Shown one piece after another: positions 40,136 through 49,888 of a stretch of 64,000 nucleotides of DNA. The DNA lies in contig CM074131.1 in NCBI GenBank assembly GCA_037178625.1, forward strand, positions 682,001 through 746,000, given 5' to 3'. The position numbers and the translations under genes are program-made. Position 1 is the stretch's first letter, and each line of letters opens with the position of its first letter. The notes under the pieces are model-generated. The model was given only the letters and a program-made list of their open reading frames with translations, was not told the DNA's origin and did not search any database. Origin of the DNA: Skeletonema tropicum. Lineage: Eukaryota; Bacillariophyta; Thalassiosirophyceae; Thalassiosirales; Thalassiosiraceae.

Positions 40136-40879
40136 ATGGATGGAGGATGGATGGTATACTTTGACCTGAATTAGATATGTTTGTCTTTGATACCGTTTAC
40201 CTGAACCCGAACTAACATATTATAGCCGATGCAGTTACAAGATCTACACGATAGAGAAGTTAAGTTTACCAGATATAGTAATATTATGTAATATGTACTT
40301 TCTTAAGAAATTGTTCACGCTTACTCTTATGAACCATTGAACTGTGCCAACACCAAGACCAAGAGAGAATGCATTGAGCTGTTTATCTACCATTTCAACT
40401 CGATCAATCAGACAAAATGGACATGAAAGATACAAATAATGACTTTACTCGATACTATCTATCATTATTCTTTGTGCAGCGAGCGTCACACCGCTAGAAA
40501 TAACTGCAACAAATACTTCCTCATCACTTTACTTGACAATGGAATGGTAAGTACATACGAAAGCTGAGAAAGCTGTGGAAGGAAGCAAGAACCGGGCGGG
40601 AGTCTGAGCAGACACACGTCTGAATGAAAAAATAATGGACACGCACGCGACGCTCAACCAAGACCAACTCTCATCTCTCATCCAATCCGTGGCGCTATCC
40701 ACTATGATGTATTGGTACCTTTGCTCGATCATCTTGCTTACCAACATGATGATCTTGCTTTCTATGGAGGTGACCAAATGTTTGCCTGGGTCCGCCGCTG
40801 CCTTGTGAGGTGCCATAAATTTTGCAAAGCAAAAAACACAACATCAAACAAAAACAACATAAGTACCAACAACTCAACA

Positions 40880-41855
40880 ATGAAGCTCCTATTCGTCACC
40901 GCCGCCGCCGTTATGGCTGTCTTCGCCGCTGCTCCAGGCGCCGTTGCCTCTGTAAGTAGAATTATTTGGTTGATATGTTGTTGTCCTCTATTTGCCTTTG
41001 CTTCTGCGCTCCTGCAACGCTGACCCCTCCTCCTTTTCCTGTTGCCATCTCCTATCCACCATGCACATGCAGTCCTCTAGAGCTAGAGGAGTCGACACCT
41101 ACGACTCTGAATCCTCTTCATCTTTCGACGAGTACCCCCAAGATTCTACCTTCTCTGCAGATGATAATGAGATGATGGACTTCCTCGAAAACCCTAACAA
41201 CCCCAACTGCGATGGTATTGGACCTAACACTTGCGATAACCGTGTTGCGTGCGTATGGAGGTGTGCAACCAGGTCTTTTAGTGATAAAAGTCGTGGTTGC
41301 TGCAAATACAAAGCTGACCAACCCACGCCCCGCCCTCCTACAAGCGGTGGCACTTCTTTCGATGATGGTCTACGTGCAGGACGCAGTGAGGCAAACAGGC
41401 TTTGGCGTGTAGCTGGAAATACCTGTTCCAATGCCTGGGGAGACTTCCAAAACAGCGTCAATCGCAGAATCCGTGATAAGGGGTGGAATAACAGCGGTAA
41501 CTGGCGCACAAGAGCCTTCAATCAAGGTGCCAGAGCTGGTATGAACGAGGTGGTCACCCAGAAGGAGAAAGAATGCTTCCATGACTCTGCTGACGAGTGC
41601 GTCGACTTGGGAGATGAGGCAGCCCGTATCCTCGCCTACAAACATTGTGGCGGTTTTGGAACTTTATCCATCGGTGAACATTGGAGGAGAGAATGTCGTG
41701 CCGCTGCCATTGATCAATGCAGGGCACAAGTCCGCAATGAAGTCAGGAACGAATGTGGCAGCCCTAGTACTCAAGATCTCAGAAATCTTCAGAACAAGTG
41801 CAGGAATCAAGTTTTGACCATGATCGGAGACCGGGACTATTTCGAGGCCTATTAG
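40880..41855 (+). CDS. Array copy 24: secreted 14-Cys protein, right-block type
   Basis: Exons 40880-40951 and 41073-41855; 121-nt intron with left-block GTAAGTAGAATT spelling and a T-to-A change near 40990, so the intron is mosaic. Coding sequence intact with the right-block GTC codon. Confidence 0.88.
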
Positions 41856-42598
41856 ATGGATGGAGGATGGATGGTATACTTTGACCTGAATTAGATATGT
41901 TTGTCTTTGATACCGTTTACCTGAACCCGAACTAACATATTATAGCCGATGCAGTTACAAGATCTACACGATAGAGAAGTTAAGTTTACCAGATATAGTA
42001 ATATTATGTAATATGTACTTTCTTAAGAAATTGTTCACGCTTACTCTTATGAACCATTGAACTGTGCCAACACCAAGACCAAGAGAGAATGCATTGAGCT
42101 GTTTATCTACCATTTCAACTCGATCAATCAGACAACATGGACATGAAAGATACAAATAATGACTTTACTCGATACTATCTATCATTATTCTTTGTGCAGC
42201 GAGCGTCACACCGCTAGAAATAACTGCAACAAATACTTCCTCATCACTTTACTTGACAATGGAATGGTAAGTACATACGAAAGCTGAGAAAGCTGTGGAA
42301 GGAAGCAAGAACCGGGCGGGAGTCTGAGCAGACACACGTCTGAATGAAAAAATAATGGACACGCACGCGACGCTCAACCAAGACCAACTCTCATCTCTCA
42401 TCCAATCCGTGGCGCTATCCACTATGATGTATTGGTACCTTGCTCGATCATCTTGCTTACCAACATGATGATCTTGCTTTCTATGGAGGTGACCAAATGT
42501 TTGCCTGGGTCCGCCGCTGCCTTGTGAGGTGCCATAAATTTTGCAAAGCAAAAAACACAACATCAAACAAAAACAACATAAGTACCAACAACTCAACA

Positions 42599-43574
42599 AT
42601 GAAGCTCCTATTCGTCACCGCCGCCGCCGTTATGGCTGTCTTCGCCGCTGCTCCAGGCGCCGTTGCCTCTGTAAGTAAAATTATTTGGTTGATATGTTGT
42701 TGTCCTCTTTTTGCCTTTGCTTCTGCGCTCCTGCAACGCTGACCCCTCCTCCTTTTCCTGTTGCCATCTCCTATCCACCATGCACATGCAGTCCTCTAGA
42801 GCTAGAGGAGTCGACACCTACGACTCTGAATCCTCTTCATCTTTCGACGAGTACCCCCAAGATTCTACCTTCTCTGCAGATGATAATGAGATGATGGACT
42901 TCCTCGAAAACCCTAACAACCCCAACTGCGATGGTATTGGACCTAACACTTGCGATAACCGTGTTGCGTGCGTATGGAGGTGTGCAACCAGGTCTTTTAG
43001 TGATAAAAGTCGTGGTTGCTGCAAATACAAAGCTGACCAACCCACGCCCCGCCCTCCTACAAGCGGTGGCACTTCTTTCGATGATGGTCTACGTGCAGGA
43101 CGCAGTGAGGCAAACAGGCTTTGGCGTGTAGCTGGAAATACCTGTTCCAATGCCTGGGGAGACTTCCAAAACAGCGTCAATCGCAGAATCCGTGATAAGG
43201 GGTGGAATAACAGCGGTAACTGGCGCACAAGAGCCTTCAATCAAGGTGCCAGAGCTGGTATGAACGAGGTGGTCACCCAGAAGGAGAAAGAATGCTTCCA
43301 TGACTCTGCTGACGAGTGCGTCGACTTGGGAGATGAGGCAGCCCGTATCCTCGCCTACAAACATTGTGGCGGTTTTGGAACTTTATCCATCGGTGAACAT
43401 TGGAGGAGAGAATGTCGTGCCGCTGCCATTGATCAATGCAGGGCACAAGTCCGCAATGAAGTCAGGAACGAATGTGGCAGCCCTAGTACTCAAGATCTCA
43501 GAAATCTTCAGAACAAGTGCAGGAATCAAGTTTTGACCATGATCGGAGACCGGGACTATTTCGAGGCCTATTAG
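42599..43574 (+). CDS. Array copy 25: secreted 14-Cys protein, right-block type
   Basis: Exons 42599-42670 and 42792-43574; 121-nt intron. Intact. Confidence 0.88.
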
Positions 43575-44291
43575 ATGGATGGAGGATGGATGGTATACTT
43601 TGACCTGAATTAGATATGTTTGTCTTTGATACCGTTTACCTGAACCCGAACTAACATATTATAGCCGATGCAGTTACAAGATCTACACGATAGAGAAGTT
43701 AAGTTTACCAGATATAGTAATATTATGTAATATGTACTTTCTTAAGAAATTGTTCACGCTTACTCTTATGAACCATTGAACTGTGCCAACACCAAGACCA
43801 AGAGAGAATGCATTGAGCTGTTTATCTACCATTTCAACTCGATCAATCAGACAACATGGACATGAAAGATACAAATAATGACTTTACTCGATACTATCTA
43901 TCATTATTCTTTGTGCAGCGAGCGTCACACCGCTAGAAATAACTGCAACAAATACTTCCTCATCACTTTACTTGACAATGGAATGGTAAGTACATACGAA
44001 AGCTGAGAAAGCTGTGGAAGGAAGCAAGAACCGGGCGGGAGTCTGAGCAGACACACGTCTGAATGAAAAAATAATGGACACGCACGCGACGCTCAACCAA
44101 GACCAACTCTCAGCATCAATCCGTGGCGCTATCCACTATGATGTATTGGTACCTTGCTCGATCATCTTGCTTTCTATGGAGGTGACCAAATGTTTGCCTG
44201 GGTCCGCCGCTGCCTTGTGAGGTGCCATAAATTTTGCAAAGCAAAAAACACAACATCAAACAAAAACAACATAAGTACCAACAACTCAACA

Positions 44292-45267
44292 ATGAAGCTC
44301 CTATTCGTCACCGCCGCCGCCGTTATGGCTGTCTTCGCCGCTGCTCCAGGCGCCGTTGCCTCTGTAAGTAAAATTATTTGGTTGATATGTTGTTGTCCTC
44401 TTTTTGCCTTTGCTTCTGCGCTCCTGCAACGCTGACCCCTCCTCCTTTTCCTGTTGCCATCTCCTATCCACCACGCACATGCAGTCCTCTAGAGCTAGAG
44501 GAGTCGACACCTACGACTCTGAATCCTCTTCATCTTTCGACGAGTACCCCCAAGATTCTACCTTCTCTGCAGATGATAATGAGATGATGGACTTCCTCGA
44601 AAACCCTAACAACCCCAACTGCGATGGTATTGGACCTAACACTTGCGATAACCGTGTTGCGTGCGTATGGAGGTGTGCAACCAGGTCTTTTAGTGATAAA
44701 ATTCGTGGTTGCTGCAAATACAAAGCTGACCAACCCACGCCCCGCCCTCCTACAAGCGGTGGCACTTCTTTCGATGATGGTCTACGTGCAGGACGCAGTG
44801 AGGCAAACAGGCTTTGGCGTGTAGCTGGAAATACCTGTTCCAATGCCTGGGGAGACTTCCAAAACAGCGTCAATCGCAGAATCCGTGATAAGGGGTGGAA
44901 TAACAGCGGTAACTGGCGCACAAGAGCCTTCAATCAAGGTGCCAGAGCTGGTATGAACGAGGTGGTCACCCAGAAGGAGAAAGAATGCTTCCATGACTCT
45001 GCTGACGAGTGCGTCGACTTGGGAGATGAGGCAGCCCGTATCCTCGCCTACAAACATTGTGGCGGTTTTGGAACTTTATCCATCGGTGAACATTGGAGGA
45101 GAGAATGTCGTGCCGCTGCCATTGATCAATGCAGGGCACAAGTCCGCAATGAAGTCAGGAACGAATGTGGCAGCCCTAGTACTCAAGATCTCAGAAATCT
45201 TCAGAACAAGTGCAGGAATCAAGTTTTGACCATGATCGGAGACCGGGACTATTTCGAGGCCTATTAG
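44292..45267 (+). CDS. Array copy 26: secreted 14-Cys protein, last in the array
   Basis: Exons 44292-44363 and 44485-45267; 121-nt intron. Intact, with S97I shared only with copy 19. The ATG inside the intron end is ACG here (44473), so that ATG cannot be a conserved alternative start. The upstream 21-nt deletion matches copy 21, and the CAGCATCAATCC junction matches copy 20. Confidence 0.88.
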
Positions 45268-45345
45268 ATGGATGGAGGATGGATGGTATACTTTGACCTG
45301 AATTAGATATGTTTGTCTTTGATACCGTTTACCTGAACCCGAACT

Positions 45346-45496
45346 GTCATAGTATAGTTGATATGATGTTGTCATTACTTAGCACTAGTTCTGTTTTACA
45401 TTTTATTGAGAGAAGAGATAAGTTTCATAGATTTTCTTCAATGTGGCTATGCCAACTGCAGTTGTTATTTCTCAGCGACATTGTCGGTGTCGTGCC
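45346..45496. other. Array flank, apparently a diverged copy of the 3' spacer
   Basis: Perfect repeat identity stops after GAACT at 45345. The next ~95 bases still align loosely with the standard spacer: CATAGTATAGTTGAT against CATATTATAGCCGAT, and AAGTTTCATAGAT against AAGTTTACCAGAT. I see no gene here. It lies between the last array gene and the 3' end of COQ2. Confidence 0.4.
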
Positions 45497-47074
45497 TTAT
45501 GATATCATCATGAGATTTCCTCCAACACATGAGGCAAACACCATCCAACCAACAGTGTTATTGCTTCGAAACCTGTGCGCAAGATTCTCAACATTATTCA
45601 AGTCTGCCGTATACACTTGCCATAGTAAATGAGCTGCCGCCGCACTCACACCTCCGTAATACAATGGAGCGTCCAAGACATCTCCAAATCCAACATTTTG
45701 TCCAGCCAACATCCAACACCCCCAAGCGGCTCCAGTCAAAGCGGTTAAGACAGGCTTAGTTCCTTCTTCACCAAAGGTTAACGCCGTGCTCTTCAATCCC
45801 AACTTGGCATCATCTGCCTTGTCTTGATGAGCATACAAGGTATCATAAATCAATGTCCAACAAACTCCACTTGCATACAACGGACCTACCACACTCCAAT
45901 CCACATTGTTTCCATGCACAGCAACCCATCCCATAATCGCACCCCAATTAAATGTCAACCCCAACACCAATTGAGGATAATTCGTATACCGTTTCATCAG
46001 GGGGTACATCCCCACCAAGGGCAAAGATGCAGCACCCCAAACAAAACAATCTTGCAAATGAGGTTCCAATGATAGCAACACAGCCAATCCAGCTGTTAAT
46101 TGTGCACCGAGGAACACCCACGCTTGGTTATGTGACAGGGCGCCACTCGCCAAAGGACGGCTTTTGGTACGTGTAACTTGTTTATCGTACTTGGCATCCC
46201 ACATGTCGTTAATGGTACAACCTGCTCCTCTCATTATGAAGGAGCCTAGTGCAAACTTTGTACAGAGGATGGTGAATGCAAGTGGGGATGCTGGTGCAGC
46301 AGTAGCTGCTGTTGTAGAGAGGAGAGGTGTGTAGGCTAGAGCAGTGGACCATAGACATGGGTGGAGGAGTAGCATTGTTCCGATGGGTTTGTCGAGTCGA
46401 GCTAGGTGAGCGTATGGATGAAGAGATGTTGGGAGGTAGGATATGTTGTGTATGGATGGTTCTGATGGTTTTATGTTACTAGCATCTTTCTTGATTGCGG
46501 ATTGTTCATCTAATTTTAAAGATGATGTTGATTTTGGCATATCATTGTCGGAGCAATCTTCGAGGGGTTGTTTGGCATCTATTTTCCTACTAATATCATC
46601 ATCATTATGTGTCATTTTATTGTCATTTCTTTTTGAGTAGGTGGGAGGATGATTCGTGTAGCATCTCGCTGCTGTATACTGTAGTCGAGATGGCTGCGGC
46701 AAGGTGTTGTTGAATGTACAGTGGATAATATCAGGCGATAAATCTTGCACGCGTTGTGAACAAGTTTGACGTTGCGCTGTGCCAATATGAAATGATCTCC
46801 TTGACAGATCAGATGAGCTCGCTACTGCTGAACATGATGTTGATGGCACCGAAGGAAAGAAGCTTTGAATATCCCAACTATCGTTATTTGTAGCAATGAA
46901 ATTCCAATTGTTGTGATTAACATGGGTAGAAATCAGAAATGACTCATTACACTCTTTCGCAGAGGGCCGATGTGCAGTCACGTGTTCAATGAGCCGACCA
47001 AGAAGCAGCTGCTTCTGACGAGACGACAAAGCAGCACACCTGCTCGTTAGTAGAGACGGTGAAGATATTATCAT
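45497..47074 (-). CDS. COQ2: 4-hydroxybenzoate polyprenyltransferase, ubiquinone biosynthesis
   Basis: A single open frame of 525 residues. The UbiA-family core begins near residue 225. The first Asp-rich, prenyl-diphosphate/Mg-binding motif is NDMWDAKYD at 289-297; the second is DTLYAHQDKADD at 411-422, the form typical of COQ2. Several hydrophobic segments lie between and after them, as expected for a multi-spanning inner mitochondrial membrane enzyme. COQ2 attaches the polyprenyl tail to 4-hydroxybenzoate. The first ~30 residues have Ser, Leu and Arg but no acidic residue, compatible with a mitochondrial presequence. Residues ~40-220 are a long low-conservation extension, so the protein is longer than usual. 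I see no intron. The start at 47074 is the first ATG in frame and overlaps the stop of a 3-codon upstream ORF. Confidence 0.93.
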   Translation of the reverse strand: MIISSPSLLTSRCAALSSRQKQLLLGRLIEHVTAHRPSAKECNESFLISTHVNHNNWNFIATNNDSWDIQSFFPSVPSTSCSAVASSSDLSRRSFHIGTAQRQTCSQRVQDLSPDIIHCTFNNTLPQPSRLQYTAARCYTNHPPTYSKRNDNKMTHNDDDISRKIDAKQPLEDCSDNDMPKSTSSLKLDEQSAIKKDASNIKPSEPSIHNISYLPTSLHPYAHLARLDKPIGTMLLLHPCLWSTALAYTPLLSTTAATAAPASPLAFTILCTKFALGSFIMRGAGCTINDMWDAKYDKQVTRTKSRPLASGALSHNQAWVFLGAQLTAGLAVLLSLEPHLQDCFVWGAASLPLVGMYPLMKRYTNYPQLVLGLTFNWGAIMGWVAVHGNNVDWSVVGPLYASGVCWTLIYDTLYAHQDKADDAKLGLKSTALTFGEEGTKPVLTALTGAAWGCWMLAGQNVGFGDVLDAPLYYGGVSAAAAHLLWQVYTADLNNVENLAHRFRSNNTVGWMVFASCVGGNLMMIS

Positions 47075-47082
47075 CTCAGCAT
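47071..47082 (-). promoter_or_regulatory. Three-codon uORF overlapping the COQ2 start codon
   Basis: Reading the minus strand, ATG CTG AGA TGA runs from 47082 to 47071, and its stop overlaps the COQ2 ATG (ATGA). A minimal uORF in this position could limit or reinitiate translation, but nothing shows that the transcript includes it. Confidence 0.35.
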
Positions 47083-47186
47083 TGGGATGCCAATAATCAT
47101 CTATTCATTGGTGTGTGGTGTATGTCGGGGATAGGTTGTAAGTATGAGTAGAGGCAACGTTTTCAGAACGTTTTCAGGCTGTGGGC

Positions 47187-47258
47187 GCAACTCAGGTCAC
47201 GTTGGGGCGCTGCAACTCAGGTCACGTTTCGATCACGTGATGCAACTCAGGTTGACGT
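47187..47258. promoter_or_regulatory. Three direct repeats with a G-box upstream of COQ2
   Basis: GCAACTCAGGTCACGTT occurs at 47187-47203 and 47212-47228. A variant ending in TTGACGTA lies at 47242-47258. Between the second and third is the palindrome ATCACGTGAT (47232-47241), a CACGTG E-box/G-box. TGACGTAG in the third is CRE-like. They lie 110-185 nt upstream of the COQ2 start and look like binding sites for bHLH/bZIP factors, by inference. Confidence 0.5.
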
Positions 47259-47774
47259 AGGAATAGTACTAATCCAAGATCCTTTCGATCACATATTTTG
47301 AAATCCATTATGAACGTGACATCCCAGATCTTTTGCGCGTGCGTAGGTAAATACGGCTGGAGGGCATGGGGCGTGCCCCCAATGAGACAACTTGCCCGCC
47401 TGTAAAACTTCCCGCCGAGAGAGGCAATCTCGACTGTCGGCGCAATGATGCAATATTACATCAACTTCACGACGCATAAATCGCCGCTGATGGTAGGTCA
47501 AATAGTAATCTGGAGTGCCCACAAGACCAAAATTTTATGCAGATTTCAATTTTGCACTCCACGGGCTGGTAGATGCAACGGTCGCTTTCGTATTATTACA
47601 TAGTTACGATGCTTATGATTTTGCACATTTTTCACCACCTCGCTTCACTATCATCCACTTATAGTGCACAAATGCCATTCCATAGCAGTTTATCAATCAA
47701 ATACTATTTAGAATGCGTCAACATATATTTATTTATGTGCAAATTAAACAAATATTAATCAATAACAATCATCG
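47259..47774. other. Intergenic stretch without a supportable gene
   Basis: About 515 nt between the COQ2 upstream repeats and the decayed gene. A 77-codon minus-strand frame (47289-47522) has no recognisable domain and no codon signal that I can see. The remainder is AT-rich. Confidence 0.4.
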
Positions 47775-48527
47775 TCATTTCCTTCTTGGTGGCATGCACC
47801 CCGTACCATCCCAAGGGAAGTCTTCTTCGTACAACTCTTCAGGTACAGTGCAAGTGTCCCAAACTTTGACGTTGTTGTCTCTCATCGCTCTTCCATTAAC
47901 GTCTCTTGTAATCACTAATTGATGATATTGCCTCCAAGCATCATCTGCATACTCCCTACCACATTTCCTACATCACATCTTTGATTTCTTTCTTTTCCTT
48001 GGCTGGGGCACGGCAGTAGCAGGCTTGGGCTCATCTACATCACCATCATAGTTTGTTACAGTTATTTGCAAGTCCTCAGTATCAATTGCATCCGTAAAGG
48101 GCTGCGCAACTGCCGGCATTTCAAGTTGACCAAACTCGGGAAGATACGTGACAGCTGTAGCTCGATTGATGTGCTTATCGTGCAACACTGTGATAGCCGG
48201 AGTGAGAGGACGAAGAGTGGCTGCCTCTACCGCCCTCCTCTTCATAGATTTATAGGCATTCTGAAGATGACTGGCTCTTTTGTACGTCAATGTTGGCTTG
48301 GAATGACCAAGAGTATCGACCCAGCTGTTCCAACTTGTAGCGAAGTCAGACCATCTTATTCCAGAGTAGTTATCGGCTTCATCTGTTCCTCCCTGGAAGT
48401 TACCGCCATTGTCTTTAAAGTATTCCCATTTGTCGTTTGAGCGCATTCTCTCTGTCGATCGATTTCTCCCAGTGAGTTTCGACAACCAACTCGAAGAAGT
48501 ATAACGAGGGCAGCCTCCACTCCAGCA
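47775..48527 (-). pseudogene. Decayed gene, C-terminal part, with an in-frame TGA
   Basis: The minus-strand frame is open from 48527 to a TGA at 47973-47975, then continues in the same frame for 65 more codons to a TGA at 47775-47777. The first part ends in a basic, NLS-like PRKRKKSKM. The part beyond the stop starts CRKCGREYADDAW and continues with W, P and D/E-rich protein-like sequence, a zinc-finger-like C-x2-C with downstream His. No ATG begins the frame; it runs into the tandem repeat at 48529. It resembles the C-terminal half of a mobile-element or zinc-finger protein, but I do not recognise the family. The simplest reading is a nonsense mutation in a gene already disrupted by the repeat. 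Confidence 0.5.
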
Positions 48528-48528
48528 T

Positions 48529-49500
48529 TAATTCCCACTAGATGTAGGTGGACGCTGCAAGGTGTGACCTGCGCTAGCCTACTCCTGTCTCCAGTAATCG
48601 ACTAGAGATGGCATGGACTTACGGTCCTGTCAAGGCTCGTAATCCTGTCATCAGTCTAGGAACGGACTGGTGACTTGCATTATGTTAGAAATGATAAAGT
48701 CACTGTCCCAGTAATCGATTACTGGGACAGTGACTTTATCATTTCTAACATAATGCAAGTCACCAGTTCGAGTCCAGCGAGGTAAAAAGCCTCTATTTCC
48801 CACCTAGAGAGAGGTATGGATAAGAGGAAATACTACTGCGGGTAGGCGGACTAGGAGATAAAGATCTAGCTAGAGGAATACTAGTACTGTAATTCCCACT
48901 AGATGTAGGTGGACGCTGCAAGGTGTGACCTGCGCTAGCCTACTCCTGTCTCCAGTAATCGACTAGAGATGGCATGGACTTACGGTCCTGTCAAGGCTCG
49001 TAATCCTGTCATCAGTCTAGCAACGGACTGGTGACTTGCATTATGTTAGAAATGATAAAGTCACTGTCCCAGTAATCGATTACTGGGACAGTGACTTTAT
49101 CATTTCTAACAAGGACAGTGACTTTATCATTTCTAACATAATGCAAGTCACCAGTTCGAGTCCAGCGAGGTAAAAAAAGCCTCTATTTCCCACCTAGAGA
49201 GAGGTATGGATAAGAGGAAATACTACTGCGGGTAGGCGGACTAGGAGATAAAGATCTAGCTAGAGGAATACTAGTACTGTAATTCCCACTAGATGTAGGT
49301 GGACGCTGCAAGGTGTGACCTGCGCTAGCCTACTCCTGTCTCCAGTAATCGACTAGAGATGGCATGGACTTACGGTCCTGTCAAGGCTCGTAATCCTGTC
49401 ATCAGTCTAGGAACGGACTGGTGACTTGCATTATGTTAGAAATGATAAAGTCACTGTCCCAGTAATCGATTACTGGGACAGTGACTTTATCATTTCTAAC
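48529..49500. repeat. Three tandem copies of a 361-390-bp repeat with a long palindrome
   Basis: Copies start at 48529, 48890 and 49280, each with TAATTCCCACTAGATG. The first period is 361 bp. The second is 390 bp because of a partial duplication of the palindrome arm at 49111-49137 plus two extra A. The third copy stops at 49500, inside the palindrome's right arm. Copies 1 and 2 hold AGTTCGAGTCC (48765-48775, 49153-49163), one base off the Pol III B-box consensus, but no cloverleaf can be formed. AGCAT flanks the block on both sides (48524-48528 and 49502-49506), a possible 5-bp target duplication. Confidence 0.85.
48666..48767. repeat. Perfect 102-bp palindrome (first copy)
   Basis: Two 51-base arms meet at TAATC|GATTA between 48716 and 48717, with no loop and no mismatch. 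The related palindromes in copies 2 and 3 are perfect over 33-base arms (49045-49110 and 49435-49500). Such sequences can extrude as cruciforms or snap back as single strands. Confidence 0.92.
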
Positions 49501-49506
49501 AAGCAT

Positions 49507-49702
49507 CAAGTCCATCATCGGAGAGATCATCCGCAGCTGCTGCCGCCATTCTGTCGAGCTCATCATCTACATCGGAATCGTCACCAACCTGGCTTGGCGC
49601 TTGTGTGGTATTGATAATGCCAAAGGACTTACAAGTGCACTGTAATGACTTCGATGATAAGTACCCTCTCCGGAACGTCGACGTCTCCGCCATGCATGTC
49701 AT
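49507..49702 (-). pseudogene. Possible 5' fragment of the same broken gene
   Basis: A minus-strand frame starts at ATG 49702 and runs into the repeat, where a TAG ends it. It is Ser/Cys-containing at first, then acidic and Ala-rich (GDDSDVDDELDR, AAAAADDLSDDG). It may be the N-terminal part of the gene whose C-terminal part lies at 47775-48527. However, a simple join across one copy of AGCAT is not in the same frame, so an intron or further decay would be required. Confidence 0.3.
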
Positions 49703-49888
49703 TTGTGGCCGGCGAGTTTTCTCCTCTTTTTTTCTCCCCTTTCTCCCCCAAATTTGTTGAAGCCCACAGGCCCACAGCCTGAAAAAATTGCTGGAAAATG
49801 GCAGAACCCCGAACGATCATAGCCGATCGTTCAATACATACTACAGCGCTACCATAGCATAGCAGCGAAGCATAATTACTACGTAAAG

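Larger units (their letters stand above)
1..45345 (+). repeat. Tandem array of a ~1.72-kb gene-bearing unit, 27 copies
   Basis: Start codons of successive units lie at 1337, 3060, 4780, 6500, 8219, 9953, 11676, 13394, 15115, 16835, 18553, 20273, 21992, 23711, 25436, 27157, 28875, 30608, 32333, 34031, 35724, 37443, 39162, 40880, 42599 and 44292. Spacing is 1693-1734 nt, mostly 1718-1723. All units face the same way and are nearly identical over exons, intron and spacer alike. The left end is cut by the window edge. The right end is at 45345, in the 3' spacer of the last unit. No transposase, terminal repeat or target duplication is visible, so expansion by unequal crossing-over or gene conversion is the simplest inference. 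Confidence 0.97.

Noticed and set aside
1..45345. rDNA-like or satellite DNA without genes
   Set aside because: The open two-exon gene with signal peptide, consistent splice sites and conserved cysteines in 17 copies argues for protein-coding units.
47289..47522. 77-codon minus-strand frame
   Set aside because: Short, with no recognisable domain or supporting context.
48765..48775. tRNA gene or tRNA-derived SINE suggested by AGTTCGAGTCC
   Set aside because: The T-stem does not pair, no cloverleaf or clear A-box is found, and the sequence lies at the edge of the palindrome.
48529..49500. CRISPR array
   Set aside because: Repeat units are over 360 bp and adjoin without unique spacers, and the genome is eukaryotic.
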